From: Alteromonas sp. KUL106
GTDB lineage: Bacteria; Pseudomonadota; Gammaproteobacteria; Enterobacterales; Alteromonadaceae
Assembly (NCBI RefSeq): GCF_009811415.1
Contig: NZ_BLIG01000027.1
Coordinates: forward strand, 124,001-188,000
Length of the DNA: 64,000 nt
Reading direction: 5' to 3'
The notes beneath the pieces were generated by a model, which was not told the origin of the DNA, ran no database searches, and saw nothing but the letters and a program-made list of their open reading frames with translations. Below, one piece after another: positions 36,846 to 44,883 of the stretch. Numbering within the stretch: the first letter of the stretch is position 1; each line of letters starts with the position of its first letter. Made by a program: the position numbers and the translations under genes.

Positions 36846-37793
36846 ATGCACAAAGAAATCATTCGTGTTCAGCAAGCCCTTAGTCAGAAGATCATTGGTA
36901 AAGATCACCAGTTGAAACTCGCGATTACGTGTTTACTTGCCAATGGTCACTTACTCATTGAAGACTTACCTGGTATGGGTAAAACCACCCTGTCCCACGC
37001 GCTCTCGCAGGTTTTTGGGCTTCAATATGCGCGCATTCAATTTACTTCAGACCTGCTCCCCTCAGACATGTTAGGTGTTAATATTTTTCACTCTCACGAA
37101 AGTGACGACGAAAAACGCTTTTCTTTTAGACACGGCCCCATTTTCAGCCAAGTGGTGTTGGCCGACGAACTAAATAGAGCAAGCCCAAAAACACAAAGCG
37201 CACTGTTAGAGGCAATGGAGGAACGCCAAGTGAGTATTGACGGGGTTACCCATGCGCTGCCCTCTCCATTTTTTGTCATTGCCACGCAAAATCCTAGTTA
37301 TCAATCGGGCACGTATCCGCTACCAGAGTCACAGCTAGACCGTTTCTTTATGCGAATTTCTTTAGGCTATCCGGCGTGGGAGGCGGAAAAGGCGATGCTT
37401 ATGCAACGGGATGCGTCAGCCCCGCTTGGGCAAATTTTAAGTGAAGCGAATTTACACGAGATGCAGAGACGCGTATCTGCAATTCACACCAGCGATGCCA
37501 TTCTTCATTACATATTGCGACTGGTTAGTGAAAGCAGAGAAAGCCATGACTATCCGAACCCTCTCTCCCCAAGAGCCAGCCGAGCGCTTCTTCAAGGCGC
37601 GAAAGCATGGGCATTTGTTTCTGATAGGGATTACGTTACCCCAGAAGATGTACAGGCCGTATTCATAGCAATTACCGCCCACAGGCTAACACTATCTTCC
37701 CATTCACTCTCTCAGGGACAGCAGGCTAATGGGTTTGATGGTGAAAAGCTCAGTCAAAAGTTACTTGATAGCGTTGATCCTTTGGCAGCCTGA
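36846..37793 (+). CDS. MoxR-family AAA+ ATPase
   Basis: A 315-residue protein with Walker A GMGKTT (residues 43-48), Walker B VVLADELNRASPKTQSALLEAMEE, sensor 1 VIATQNPS and YPLPESQLDRFFM, and the C-terminal lid. MoxR ATPases act as chaperones with DUF58 and VWA partners. A longer frame opens at 36759, but the ATG at 36846 gives the standard MHKEIIRVQQ start. It precedes the DUF58 and transglutaminase genes, and these three form the conserved moxR-DUF58-tgpA set. The client complex is not known. Confidence 0.92.
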   Translation: MHKEIIRVQQALSQKIIGKDHQLKLAITCLLANGHLLIEDLPGMGKTTLSHALSQVFGLQYARIQFTSDLLPSDMLGVNIFHSHESDDEKRFSFRHGPIFSQVVLADELNRASPKTQSALLEAMEERQVSIDGVTHALPSPFFVIATQNPSYQSGTYPLPESQLDRFFMRISLGYPAWEAEKAMLMQRDASAPLGQILSEANLHEMQRRVSAIHTSDAILHYILRLVSESRESHDYPNPLSPRASRALLQGAKAWAFVSDRDYVTPEDVQAVFIAITAHRLTLSSHSLSQGQQANGFDGEKLSQKLLDSVDPLAA

Positions 37794-37851
37794 CATTGAC
37801 AGGGTCGTGGAGCACTACGAGTGGGTAAAGCTCGCAAAGGTAAAGTGGGTT

Positions 37852-39000
37852 ATGAATAGAGCAAAATTATCTTTGTCTCAGTACGTAAAGCGTCGGCTAT
37901 TAAAGTGGCTCGATAAACGGGTACCCGCTTCTCAAGAACACCACCTCAATCTGAACAGCATTTTTGTGTTGCCCAGTGGGTTTGGTTGGTCTTTTATCAT
38001 TTTATCGTTGTGTTTATTTTTACTTGGTACCAACTACCAAAACAACTTGATGCTTATCCTCAGTTATTTGTGTTTAAGCATTATGCTTTTAGCGTTGTTT
38101 TATACTCATCAAAATTTCGCACGGTTGGCACTCAAAGCCCTTCCCGTCCGCTCATTTCACTGTAATGTAGACGGTGAAATACAGCTTCAGGTTATTCCCC
38201 ATGTCAACGCCTCGGCAAAAGCATGCAGCGGCACTTTATCGATTAAATGGCTTAATGTAGTGCGCAGTGCAGATGCGCACGCAAAGGCAGGCAGTCATAA
38301 AGATGACAGCGCTGTTATAGATAAACACTACCTATTTTCGTTAAACGAAGGGGCCCATACCCAAAAAGAACAAAAGCAAACACTGCACATTCCTTTACAC
38401 ATACCTAGACGGGGTCGATTTGCTCTTGGCAGAATGACCATTGCCTGCGACTTTCCGCTTGGCCTTTACAAGTGCTGGACTCACCTCGATTTTGACCAAC
38501 ATGTAACCGTATACGCAAAGCCCCAAGAAGGCCCAGTGTCTATCGATAAAATGGCGGTTAATGATGGATTAGATAGCGTAAGTCAAATAATGGAGCCTAC
38601 AAGTAACGAAGACTTCTATGCATTAAACGATTACGAAGTGGGACAACCACTTAATCGGGTTTCTTGGAAACATGTCGCTAAGAACGGTAATTGGGTTTCG
38701 AAGTCATTTACCTCGATGCGCAGTGAAAGCGTTATGCTTTCAATACCGTTAAGCGTAGATGTAGAAACGGCCATTTCAGCACTCACCTATGCGACCTTAT
38801 TATGGGCAGGTGCAGATCGTGTGTTTGGTATAAAATATAGAGGGCTTACCATTGCGCCTGCTCATGGCGCGAAGCATATGGAGGAGTGCCTCAGTGCACT
38901 TGCTTGTTTTAATAAGGAAAGTTCACCCAACTCTCTGACCGAGAATAAACCCGTTTCACTATCCCCCAGGTACAAAAAGACGGTGAGGTCAGTCACATGA
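37852..39000 (+). CDS. DUF58 membrane-anchored protein
   Basis: The 382-residue protein has two TM helices (about residues 40-85, GFGWSFIILSLCLFLLG and LMLILSYLCLSIMLLALF) and then a soluble domain with the DUF58 motif YEVGQPLNRVSWKHVAKNG. DUF58 proteins sit with MoxR and are thought to bind it. A longer frame begins at 37729 and would overlap moxR; I use the ATG at 37852, preceded by AAAGGT. It ends overlapping the next gene by four bases (ATGA). Confidence 0.88.
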   Translation: MNRAKLSLSQYVKRRLLKWLDKRVPASQEHHLNLNSIFVLPSGFGWSFIILSLCLFLLGTNYQNNLMLILSYLCLSIMLLALFYTHQNFARLALKALPVRSFHCNVDGEIQLQVIPHVNASAKACSGTLSIKWLNVVRSADAHAKAGSHKDDSAVIDKHYLFSLNEGAHTQKEQKQTLHIPLHIPRRGRFALGRMTIACDFPLGLYKCWTHLDFDQHVTVYAKPQEGPVSIDKMAVNDGLDSVSQIMEPTSNEDFYALNDYEVGQPLNRVSWKHVAKNGNWVSKSFTSMRSESVMLSIPLSVDVETAISALTYATLLWAGADRVFGIKYRGLTIAPAHGAKHMEECLSALACFNKESSPNSLTENKPVSLSPRYKKTVRSVT

Positions 39001-41063
39001 GCCCCGTCTTGCTGCATCGATTCTTACCATTCACCGTTTTAAAAAACGGGCTTCAACAACCTCACGCTCTCGCTGTGATGGTACTTTGCGCAGCCTTCTC
39101 TTTCATTATCTATACGCTGACCGCCCCTTTGATGATATGGGTACTCGTGCTCAGTGGATGTGCGGTAATCGTCAGAGTTGCAGGCCTTAGCACGCTCCAT
39201 AGGTTGCCCACAACACGCACGGTTAATCTGCTTGCCGTACTCGCGGTATTTGCTTTGTCTTGGTTCGGTTTATCAGTGGGGCTTCTCGACAGCATGATTA
39301 ATTTGCTTACCATCGCCTGTGCACTAAAAATAATGCTGGTTGAAAAGAAACGTGATTTTCATTTACTTATTTGCACGTGCTTATTTTTAATTGGCTGTGG
39401 CTTTATTTCTTCCCTGAGCGTATTTGCCTGGATTGGCTACACAGGAATAGTCGCACTATTGCTTGTCGCTACGGCGATTTATCATGGTGCAGGCACTCCC
39501 GTAACGAAAAGTGTCAAGTTCGTGGGTGTACTAATTGCTCAAGCCCTTCCCATTGCACTGCTTTTATTCTTATTGCTGCCCCAACTTCCTCCGCTTTGGC
39601 AAATGCCAACGTCAAAATCTACAGAAACCGGGCTATCAGATACGGTCACACCCGGTGATATCGCGTCGCTTGCGAGCTCCTCTGAGTTGGCCTTTAGTGC
39701 CACATTCGAGAGCCCCGAAAGTGTGCCTGATGCGCCGGCGAGATACTGGCGTGCCATGACACTAGAACACTTTGATGGGAAAACGTGGTCAATCAGCGAT
39801 AAACGCAAGCAGGCAGAACAACAGCTAGCGTTTATGGGCAGGTCAACGCCCTTGTCTGATTTGACGGAGAAAACCATGCCACAGGCGACAAATTATGAGC
39901 TGATTGTTGAACCCACTCAGCAAACGTGGCTTTTTGCTTTAGCGCCCTCGGCACCCGATAACTTAAAAAACAGTATTTCAGTGAGAAGCCTTTTTGATTT
40001 TACCCTGCGCGCAAATAGCCCTATTTCAAGCAAAAAAGCCTTTTACTTTCGTTACTTTCCTGAGGCACCAATAACCAACAGTATCGGCAACTTTGAAACC
40101 CAGCTCAATTTGTCGGTTTCAATGAACGGCAATGCTGAAGCAAGAGCATGGGGGCAGCAACTGGCTAAACAACATGAAAATGCGCTGGACATAGTTAACG
40201 CTGTAATGACCGAATTTAAAAATGGCGGTTTTCGCTATACACTCTCCCCGAGCGCCATGCCTGTCGAACCCATTGACCGTTTTTTATTTGAAGAGCGTGC
40301 GGGATTTTGCGCCCACTATGCTGGCGCGATGGTTTACGTGCTTCGCGCAGCCGGGGTTCCCGCTAGAATGGTAACAGGCTACCAAGGCGGAAATGCACTT
40401 AATGAGACGGTTCTTCAAATTAGGCAGTACGATGCCCACGCCTGGGTTGAAACATTAATTGATGGTAAGTGGCTACGATATGATCCCACCAGCATGGCGG
40501 CCCCGTCTCGCTTAACTTTTGGGCTTGAACGCGCGTTAGAAGAGTTTGGGGAGTCGCGTCAACCAACAATACTAAGTGATTTCAGCAACTCTGCTTTCTT
40601 TACTACCTTGCAAGGCTGGTTTCAACAGCTTGATTACTCGTGGAGTAAGTGGGTGCTGGGTTTTGATAATGCGGCTCAAACCAACATGCTTGAAGAGCTA
40701 TTAGGTGCACTGACACCTCAAAAAATGCGGGCTGTATTTCTTTCTGCCATCGGCCTTATTGGGCTCATTTTAGCCTTATATTTCCTACCCAAAAGACACC
40801 AAGCCCCTCTTTCGCCTTCTCATGCCATTCTGCTACGCGCTTTAGAACACGTAAAGGCAAAAACAGGAAAAGACAGAGGCCATAAAACTTTGTCTGCCTA
40901 TATGGCTGAGGTAACGCCTTTACTAAACAAAGATGCAGCCATGGCGTTAAAGCAACTTTGTGAGCACTTTGAACATGAGCACTATGCCGGAAAAAGCCAA
41001 CAGGTAAGAACCTACGCAATTATGAAGGGTCACTTAACCACGTTAAAAAAGACGCTAAAATAA
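38997..41063 (+). CDS. TgpA-like DUF3488/transglutaminase membrane protein
   Basis: The 688-residue protein has about five or six N-terminal TM helices (to residue 200), a large periplasmic part and a C-terminal TM helix near 580-600 with a cytosolic tail. The transglutaminase-like core has Cys438 (RAGFCAHYAG), His481 (YDAHAWVE) and Asp496 (RYDPTS), a complete catalytic triad. TgpA of Pseudomonas aeruginosa is an essential inner-membrane protein of this architecture; the substrate is unknown. It is translationally coupled to DUF58. Confidence 0.92.
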   Translation: MSPVLLHRFLPFTVLKNGLQQPHALAVMVLCAAFSFIIYTLTAPLMIWVLVLSGCAVIVRVAGLSTLHRLPTTRTVNLLAVLAVFALSWFGLSVGLLDSMINLLTIACALKIMLVEKKRDFHLLICTCLFLIGCGFISSLSVFAWIGYTGIVALLLVATAIYHGAGTPVTKSVKFVGVLIAQALPIALLLFLLLPQLPPLWQMPTSKSTETGLSDTVTPGDIASLASSSELAFSATFESPESVPDAPARYWRAMTLEHFDGKTWSISDKRKQAEQQLAFMGRSTPLSDLTEKTMPQATNYELIVEPTQQTWLFALAPSAPDNLKNSISVRSLFDFTLRANSPISSKKAFYFRYFPEAPITNSIGNFETQLNLSVSMNGNAEARAWGQQLAKQHENALDIVNAVMTEFKNGGFRYTLSPSAMPVEPIDRFLFEERAGFCAHYAGAMVYVLRAAGVPARMVTGYQGGNALNETVLQIRQYDAHAWVETLIDGKWLRYDPTSMAAPSRLTFGLERALEEFGESRQPTILSDFSNSAFFTTLQGWFQQLDYSWSKWVLGFDNAAQTNMLEELLGALTPQKMRAVFLSAIGLIGLILALYFLPKRHQAPLSPSHAILLRALEHVKAKTGKDRGHKTLSAYMAEVTPLLNKDAAMALKQLCEHFEHEHYAGKSQQVRTYAIMKGHLTTLKKTLK

Positions 41064-41252
41064 AACAGCAACCCAACAAAAAGTAAAAAGCATGGTGAAA
41101 AAAACTGCACCGAAAGCTCTCATTAGCACACCGTTTTAGTGCAATTTTATAAACCTCGTTATCATCATCACAGTTAACCATTTCCCCCACCCAATGCTTA
41201 ACCCAATGTTTTATATAATTAATTTCACAAGCACATCGTATTTTCTAGCTTT

Positions 41253-41268
41253 TGGCACTTTTTTGGCA
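41253..41268 (+). promoter_or_regulatory. Sigma-54 (RpoN) promoter upstream of the FNT-kinase-cyanase genes
   Basis: TGGCAC at 41253-41258 and TGGCA ending 41268 put the -24 GG (41254-41255) and -12 GC (41266-41267) at the exact sigma-54 spacing, with one mismatch in the -12 element. A TGCACC half-site (41106-41111) and GCAC-N9-GTGC (41126-41142) lie 110-150 bases upstream, where NtrC binds, although the spacing of the latter is two longer than consensus. Transcription would begin near 41279. Confidence 0.65.
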
Positions 41269-41282
41269 AATCACTTATCGAT

Positions 41283-41448
41283 AGTGCAAGTCTGTCGTAC
41301 TTAGCTCAGTGAAAGCTGTCAACGGACTTGAGTGCACAAAAGCGTGTACGTAAACGAAGGTTTATCTGTTAGCTAATTACAATGAACAAGTTTTGGACAA
41401 AGGCGTCCCCAGTTCTTTCTAAGGAGAGCACTGCGGACGCCTTTTTTT
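41283..41448 (+). promoter_or_regulatory. Leader RNA with an intrinsic terminator, probable antitermination control
   Basis: The leader has an outer stem GTGC-AAGTC (from 41283) with GACTTG-AGT-GCAC. Inside is an AGCT hairpin with loop CAGTGAA, then GTGCAC-AAAAGC-GTGTAC (41331-41348) with a six-base loop. It ends in a strong terminator: AAAGGCGTCC (41399-41408) with GGACGCCTTT (41435-41444) and T7, 80 bases before the first gene. A terminator in a leader, behind a sigma-54 promoter, is the layout of nas operons controlled by NasR/NasT ANTAR antiterminators. The loops do not exactly show the A1/G4 consensus of ANTAR targets, so the identity is tentative. Confidence 0.6.
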
Positions 41449-41528
41449 GATCTTCTAAAAGCATGTAGATAGCTAACTTTTAAACCTCAACTGACAACTT
41501 ATTAATAACTTCAACGTGAGGTAACACC

Positions 41529-42377
41529 ATGGCTTATCTTCTTCCCGCTGAGTTTGCGACCAAAATGGTAGATGCAGGTGAAGCAAAGATTTATATGTCT
41601 ACACGAGATACTCTAATCCGCGCGTACATGGCAGGTGCAATTTTGGCATTAGCCGCCGTGTTTGCGGTGACTATTGCCGTTCAAACCGGCGTATTTCTTC
41701 TTGGCGCAGTGTTATTCCCGGTAGGCTTTTGCATGCTGTACCTCATGGGTTTTGATCTTTTAACTGGTGTATTTGTGCTCACACCACTGGCTTGGCTTGC
41801 GCAGCGCCCGGGCGTAACACCTAAACAAATTCTGCGAAATTGGGGGTTAGTATTTTTAGGCAACTTCGGTGGCGCACTCACCGTTGCTTTTATGATGTCG
41901 TTTATCTTCACTATGGGCTACAACGTTGATGGTGGCGCTATCGCTACTAAGGTTGCCAGTATTGGGGAAGCGCGCACGCTGGGCTATGCAGAACACGGGG
42001 TTGCGGGCTGGATCACCATTTTCATTCGCGGCATGCTATGTAACTGGATGGTGTCATTAGGCGTAGTCGGCGCGATGATTTCAACTCACGTAAGCGGCAA
42101 AGTATTAGCCATGTGGATGCCAATTATGCTGTTTTTCTTTATGGGCTTTGAGCACTCAGTGGTAAACATGTTCCTTTTCCCATTCGGCCTTATTATGGGC
42201 GGCGAGTTCTCGGTTATGGATTACTTCATCTGGAATGAAATTCCAACTGCGCTGGGTAATTTAGTGGGTGGATTAGCCTTTACTGGACTTACACTGTATA
42301 CCACACACGTTAAGACGCTACCAAAACGTACAATCCCCATTGATAAGGCTGCGGCATCGCAAACGCTGCCCATTTAA
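41529..42377 (+). CDS. Formate/nitrite transporter family (FNT) channel
   Basis: A 282-residue membrane protein of six TM helices with FNT signatures: FPVGFCMLYLMGFDLLTGVFVLTPLAW in TM2-3, NWGLVFLGNFGGALTVAF, GMLCNWMVSLGVV, and GFEHSVVNMFLFPFGLIMGGEFS carrying the FEHS-type His-containing motif. FNT channels pass formate, nitrite or hydrosulphide. The nitrogen context (PP2C-kinase fusion and cyanase downstream, sigma-54 leader) points to nitrite rather than formate, which is inference. Start: ATG 41529 with GTGAGG close upstream. Confidence 0.88.
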   Translation: MAYLLPAEFATKMVDAGEAKIYMSTRDTLIRAYMAGAILALAAVFAVTIAVQTGVFLLGAVLFPVGFCMLYLMGFDLLTGVFVLTPLAWLAQRPGVTPKQILRNWGLVFLGNFGGALTVAFMMSFIFTMGYNVDGGAIATKVASIGEARTLGYAEHGVAGWITIFIRGMLCNWMVSLGVVGAMISTHVSGKVLAMWMPIMLFFFMGFEHSVVNMFLFPFGLIMGGEFSVMDYFIWNEIPTALGNLVGGLAFTGLTLYTTHVKTLPKRTIPIDKAAASQTLPI

Positions 42378-42397
42378 TTAAGGTATCTCATCCTTAA

Positions 42398-42436
42398 GCC
42401 ATCACGACAAACATCTACAAAACACGTCGTGATGGC
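42398..42436 (+). terminator. Hairpin between FNT and kinase genes
   Basis: GCCATCACGAC pairs with GTCGTGATGGC (11 bp), with a 17-base loop and no T run. It may partly reduce or stabilise downstream transcript; it is not a classic terminator. Confidence 0.45.
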
Positions 42437-42504
42437 ATTATCCGTTTATTCAAATGTCAGTTATCAAGTCGATGATGTTGTAAGCAGAAAAGAAGCGATC
42501 AATC

Positions 42505-44313
42505 ATGTGTGAGCAAGCAACGCCAAGTATTGGGAACTATTCGATACCATACAAATTGAGTGTGAGTGCTTATTCAACACGTGGCGTTAAGTCAATAAAC
42601 CAAGATGCTTATGTTTACCGACTTTCTTCTAACCCTCGTAATCAAAGTAGCATTTTTGTTATTGCAGATGGTGTTAGTAGTAGCACTGTAAGTCAGATTG
42701 CCAGTGATTTTGCGACTCGTCAGTTTATAGAACTGTTTGATATCGCGCCTGAGCAATGGTCGATTAAAACGAGCGCTGAGACCATAATTAGAGAAATTAA
42801 TGCGCTGCTTTACACCCGTACGCAGAAAAGCCCCTTTTGTTATACCCCTGAAAAAGGTTACGTTTGCACCCTATCAGTGGCAGTTATAACCGGTAATCAC
42901 GTGGATGTCTTTCACGTAGGCGACAGTCAAATTCAGGCTGTATTTAAGGATGCACACGACCCGGTTTTGCTGACGCAACCTCATCGTCATGCTTCTTGTA
43001 GCGCCCCTTTTCAGACTTACCTTTCTAACGCCTTGGGCGCAAAAGCGAGTATTGATATCGACTATATGTCGTTAACTCTAGACTCACCGTGCACTATTGC
43101 AATAAGTACCGACGGCGTTTACGAATTTGTCGCGCTGCCAAGTGTTCTTAAGAAAATCAATCACGAAGAGACGCTGGCCGAAAACCAAGCTGCATTGGTA
43201 GTACACGAGGCTTTTGATAAAGGAAGCGAAGACAACCTGACGCTGATACTTGTTCACATCCAAACTGGTCATTTTAGTGATGTTGATAAGTGCGAGCACT
43301 TTCCCCTAACGTTACGCCAAAGCGGGGCCCCCGTCCTCACCGAACTTAAAGAACTAAAGACTGGTGATGAAACTGATGGAATTAAAATTGAGCGACAGCT
43401 TTATACGTCGGCACGAAGCCATACTTTTGTTTCAACCATTCCTGCTTCGGAAGAAACGCGTACTCACCGCACTGTTGTGGTTAAAACACCGGCTACCGAT
43501 TTTACTCAATCTCAAGAAATGCTAAGCGGCTTTCTAATAGAAAGCTGGTTTTCAAGACGGGTGAACTCGGTACATCTTATAAAAAGCCCAACGTTCGCTG
43601 ATTTAGGTTTACCACACGCGCCTTCAGCCATTTATAGTATCAGTGAGTTCGTACAAGGCCAAACACTGGCTCAATGGGCCATTGATAACCCAACGCCCTC
43701 TTTGGAGCAGGTTAGAACTATTGTTGAGCAAGTAGGCAAAGGCTTACAAGCATTACATCGGCAAGGCATTCTTCACCGAGACATACGCTTAGAGAATATA
43801 ATAATAAGCGCGCAAGGGCACTGTACCCTTATTGATCTTGGCTCAGCAGCTTTAGTCGATGCCCCCAGCCTTTACAGTCACACACCTATTCCTGGCGCGG
43901 CACTTTTTGCTGCGCCAGAATACTTCTTAGGTAATATAGGCACAGAGCGTTCTGATTTATTCTCTTTAGCTGTACTGACCTATTACCTTTTGTGTGGACG
44001 CTACCCCTACTCAACAAAACTCGCGCATTGTCGCACCCTAGCTGATCAGAAAAAACTAAAATACGAAACCGCGTTAGACCCCATGCGGCCTATCCCGGCA
44101 TGGGTTGATAACGCTCTCAAACGGGCATTACATGTAAACCCCGATAAACGCTACTCATCACTGTCTGAGTTTATCTTTTCTCTTCGCTACCCAAATCCAT
44201 CACACCAAACGGCCTATGAGCCATTAGTGAAACGACATCCCCTTTTTGTGTACAGATTGCTCGTGCTCGCACTTGTTTTCAGCAATCTCGTTACGCTCAT
44301 TGTGTTTAACTAA
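42505..44313 (+). CDS. Bifunctional PP2C-type phosphatase / Ser-Thr protein kinase
   Basis: The 602-residue protein fuses an N-terminal PP2C phosphatase (about residues 15-255: GVKSINQDAYV, FVIADGVSSS, FHVGDSQI, ISTDGVYEF, SEDNLTLI) to a eukaryotic-like kinase (about 285-560) and a C-terminal TM helix. The kinase has VVVK, HRDIRLENI (H424-R425-D426, Arg428 where Lys is usual) and IDLGSA (DLG for DFG), so activity is plausible but the catalytic Lys is replaced. There is no glycine-rich loop. Fusions of this type are found in nitrate-assimilation clusters next to nirB or nasA; the partners here are the FNT channel and cyanase. The target is unknown. Confidence 0.85.
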   Translation: MCEQATPSIGNYSIPYKLSVSAYSTRGVKSINQDAYVYRLSSNPRNQSSIFVIADGVSSSTVSQIASDFATRQFIELFDIAPEQWSIKTSAETIIREINALLYTRTQKSPFCYTPEKGYVCTLSVAVITGNHVDVFHVGDSQIQAVFKDAHDPVLLTQPHRHASCSAPFQTYLSNALGAKASIDIDYMSLTLDSPCTIAISTDGVYEFVALPSVLKKINHEETLAENQAALVVHEAFDKGSEDNLTLILVHIQTGHFSDVDKCEHFPLTLRQSGAPVLTELKELKTGDETDGIKIERQLYTSARSHTFVSTIPASEETRTHRTVVVKTPATDFTQSQEMLSGFLIESWFSRRVNSVHLIKSPTFADLGLPHAPSAIYSISEFVQGQTLAQWAIDNPTPSLEQVRTIVEQVGKGLQALHRQGILHRDIRLENIIISAQGHCTLIDLGSAALVDAPSLYSHTPIPGAALFAAPEYFLGNIGTERSDLFSLAVLTYYLLCGRYPYSTKLAHCRTLADQKKLKYETALDPMRPIPAWVDNALKRALHVNPDKRYSSLSEFIFSLRYPNPSHQTAYEPLVKRHPLFVYRLLVLALVFSNLVTLIVFN

Positions 44314-44331
44314 CCCTTTAAGGAAATGCAA

Positions 44332-44781
44332 ATGATTACATCAAGAACCCAAGTTACCGAGATGGTCCAGTCAGCCAAAATTTTGAAAGGCATAAAATGG
44401 AGCCATATTGCAGAAGTTGTTGGTCAGTCGAAAGAGTGGAGCACCGCCGCTTGTTTAGGGCAAATGGCCATGACAAAACAGCAAGCCGAGGCCGTGGGTG
44501 AGCTACTTGAGCTTACCGATGAAGCGATTGCTTGGCTTCAAATCGTGCCTTACAAAGGCTCGTTACCTACAGAAGTCCCTACCGATCCACTTATTTATCG
44601 TTGGTATGAATTGGTGAGTGTGTATGGCACAACGTTAAAAGAATTAATTCATGAAGAGTTTGGCGACGGCATCATGAGTGCAATTGATTTTTCTATGGAT
44701 TTACAGCGCGAAAACGATCCTAAAGGCGACCGTGTCAGCGTTGTTATGTCAGGGAAATTTCTGCCGTATAAAATGTACTAA
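44332..44781 (+). CDS. cynS: Cyanate hydratase (cyanase)
   Basis: The 149-residue protein has the cyanase C-terminal catalytic signature: DPLIYRWYELVSVYGTTLKELIHEEFGDGIMSAIDF holds the Arg, Glu and Ser of the active site. The N-terminus is an HTH-like dimer domain. It decomposes cyanate with bicarbonate to ammonia and CO2, giving usable nitrogen and detoxification. A frame-compatible ATG at 44326 is the second possibility, but AAGGAA ends right there and fits the ATG at 44332. No carbonic anhydrase (cynT) adjoins. It is the last gene of the FNT-kinase set (18 bases after the kinase gene), ahead of a strong terminator. Confidence 0.95.
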   Translation: MITSRTQVTEMVQSAKILKGIKWSHIAEVVGQSKEWSTAACLGQMAMTKQQAEAVGELLELTDEAIAWLQIVPYKGSLPTEVPTDPLIYRWYELVSVYGTTLKELIHEEFGDGIMSAIDFSMDLQRENDPKGDRVSVVMSGKFLPYKMY

Positions 44782-44802
44782 ATCGTAGTGCTGTAGATAT
44801 AA

Positions 44803-44869
44803 AAAAGCCGGTCATGCGACCGGCTTTTAAATCTTTATTGAAGCGTAAGCTGACCTACGTCAGCTTACG
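44803..44869. terminator. Tandem hairpins between convergent cynS and fusA
   Basis: First hairpin: AAAAGCCGGTC, 4-base loop, GACCGGCTTTT (44803-44828), with T runs on both strands. Second: CGTAAGCTGAC, 4-base loop, GTCAGCTTACG (44844-44869). Together they separate convergent genes. Confidence 0.88.
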
Positions 44870-44883
44870 TTCGTAAAGGCTAA

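Noticed and set aside
41331..41348. Exact ANTAR target hairpin
   Set aside because: The six-base loop AAAAGC starts with A but has A, not G, at position 4, so I do not call a proven ANTAR motif.
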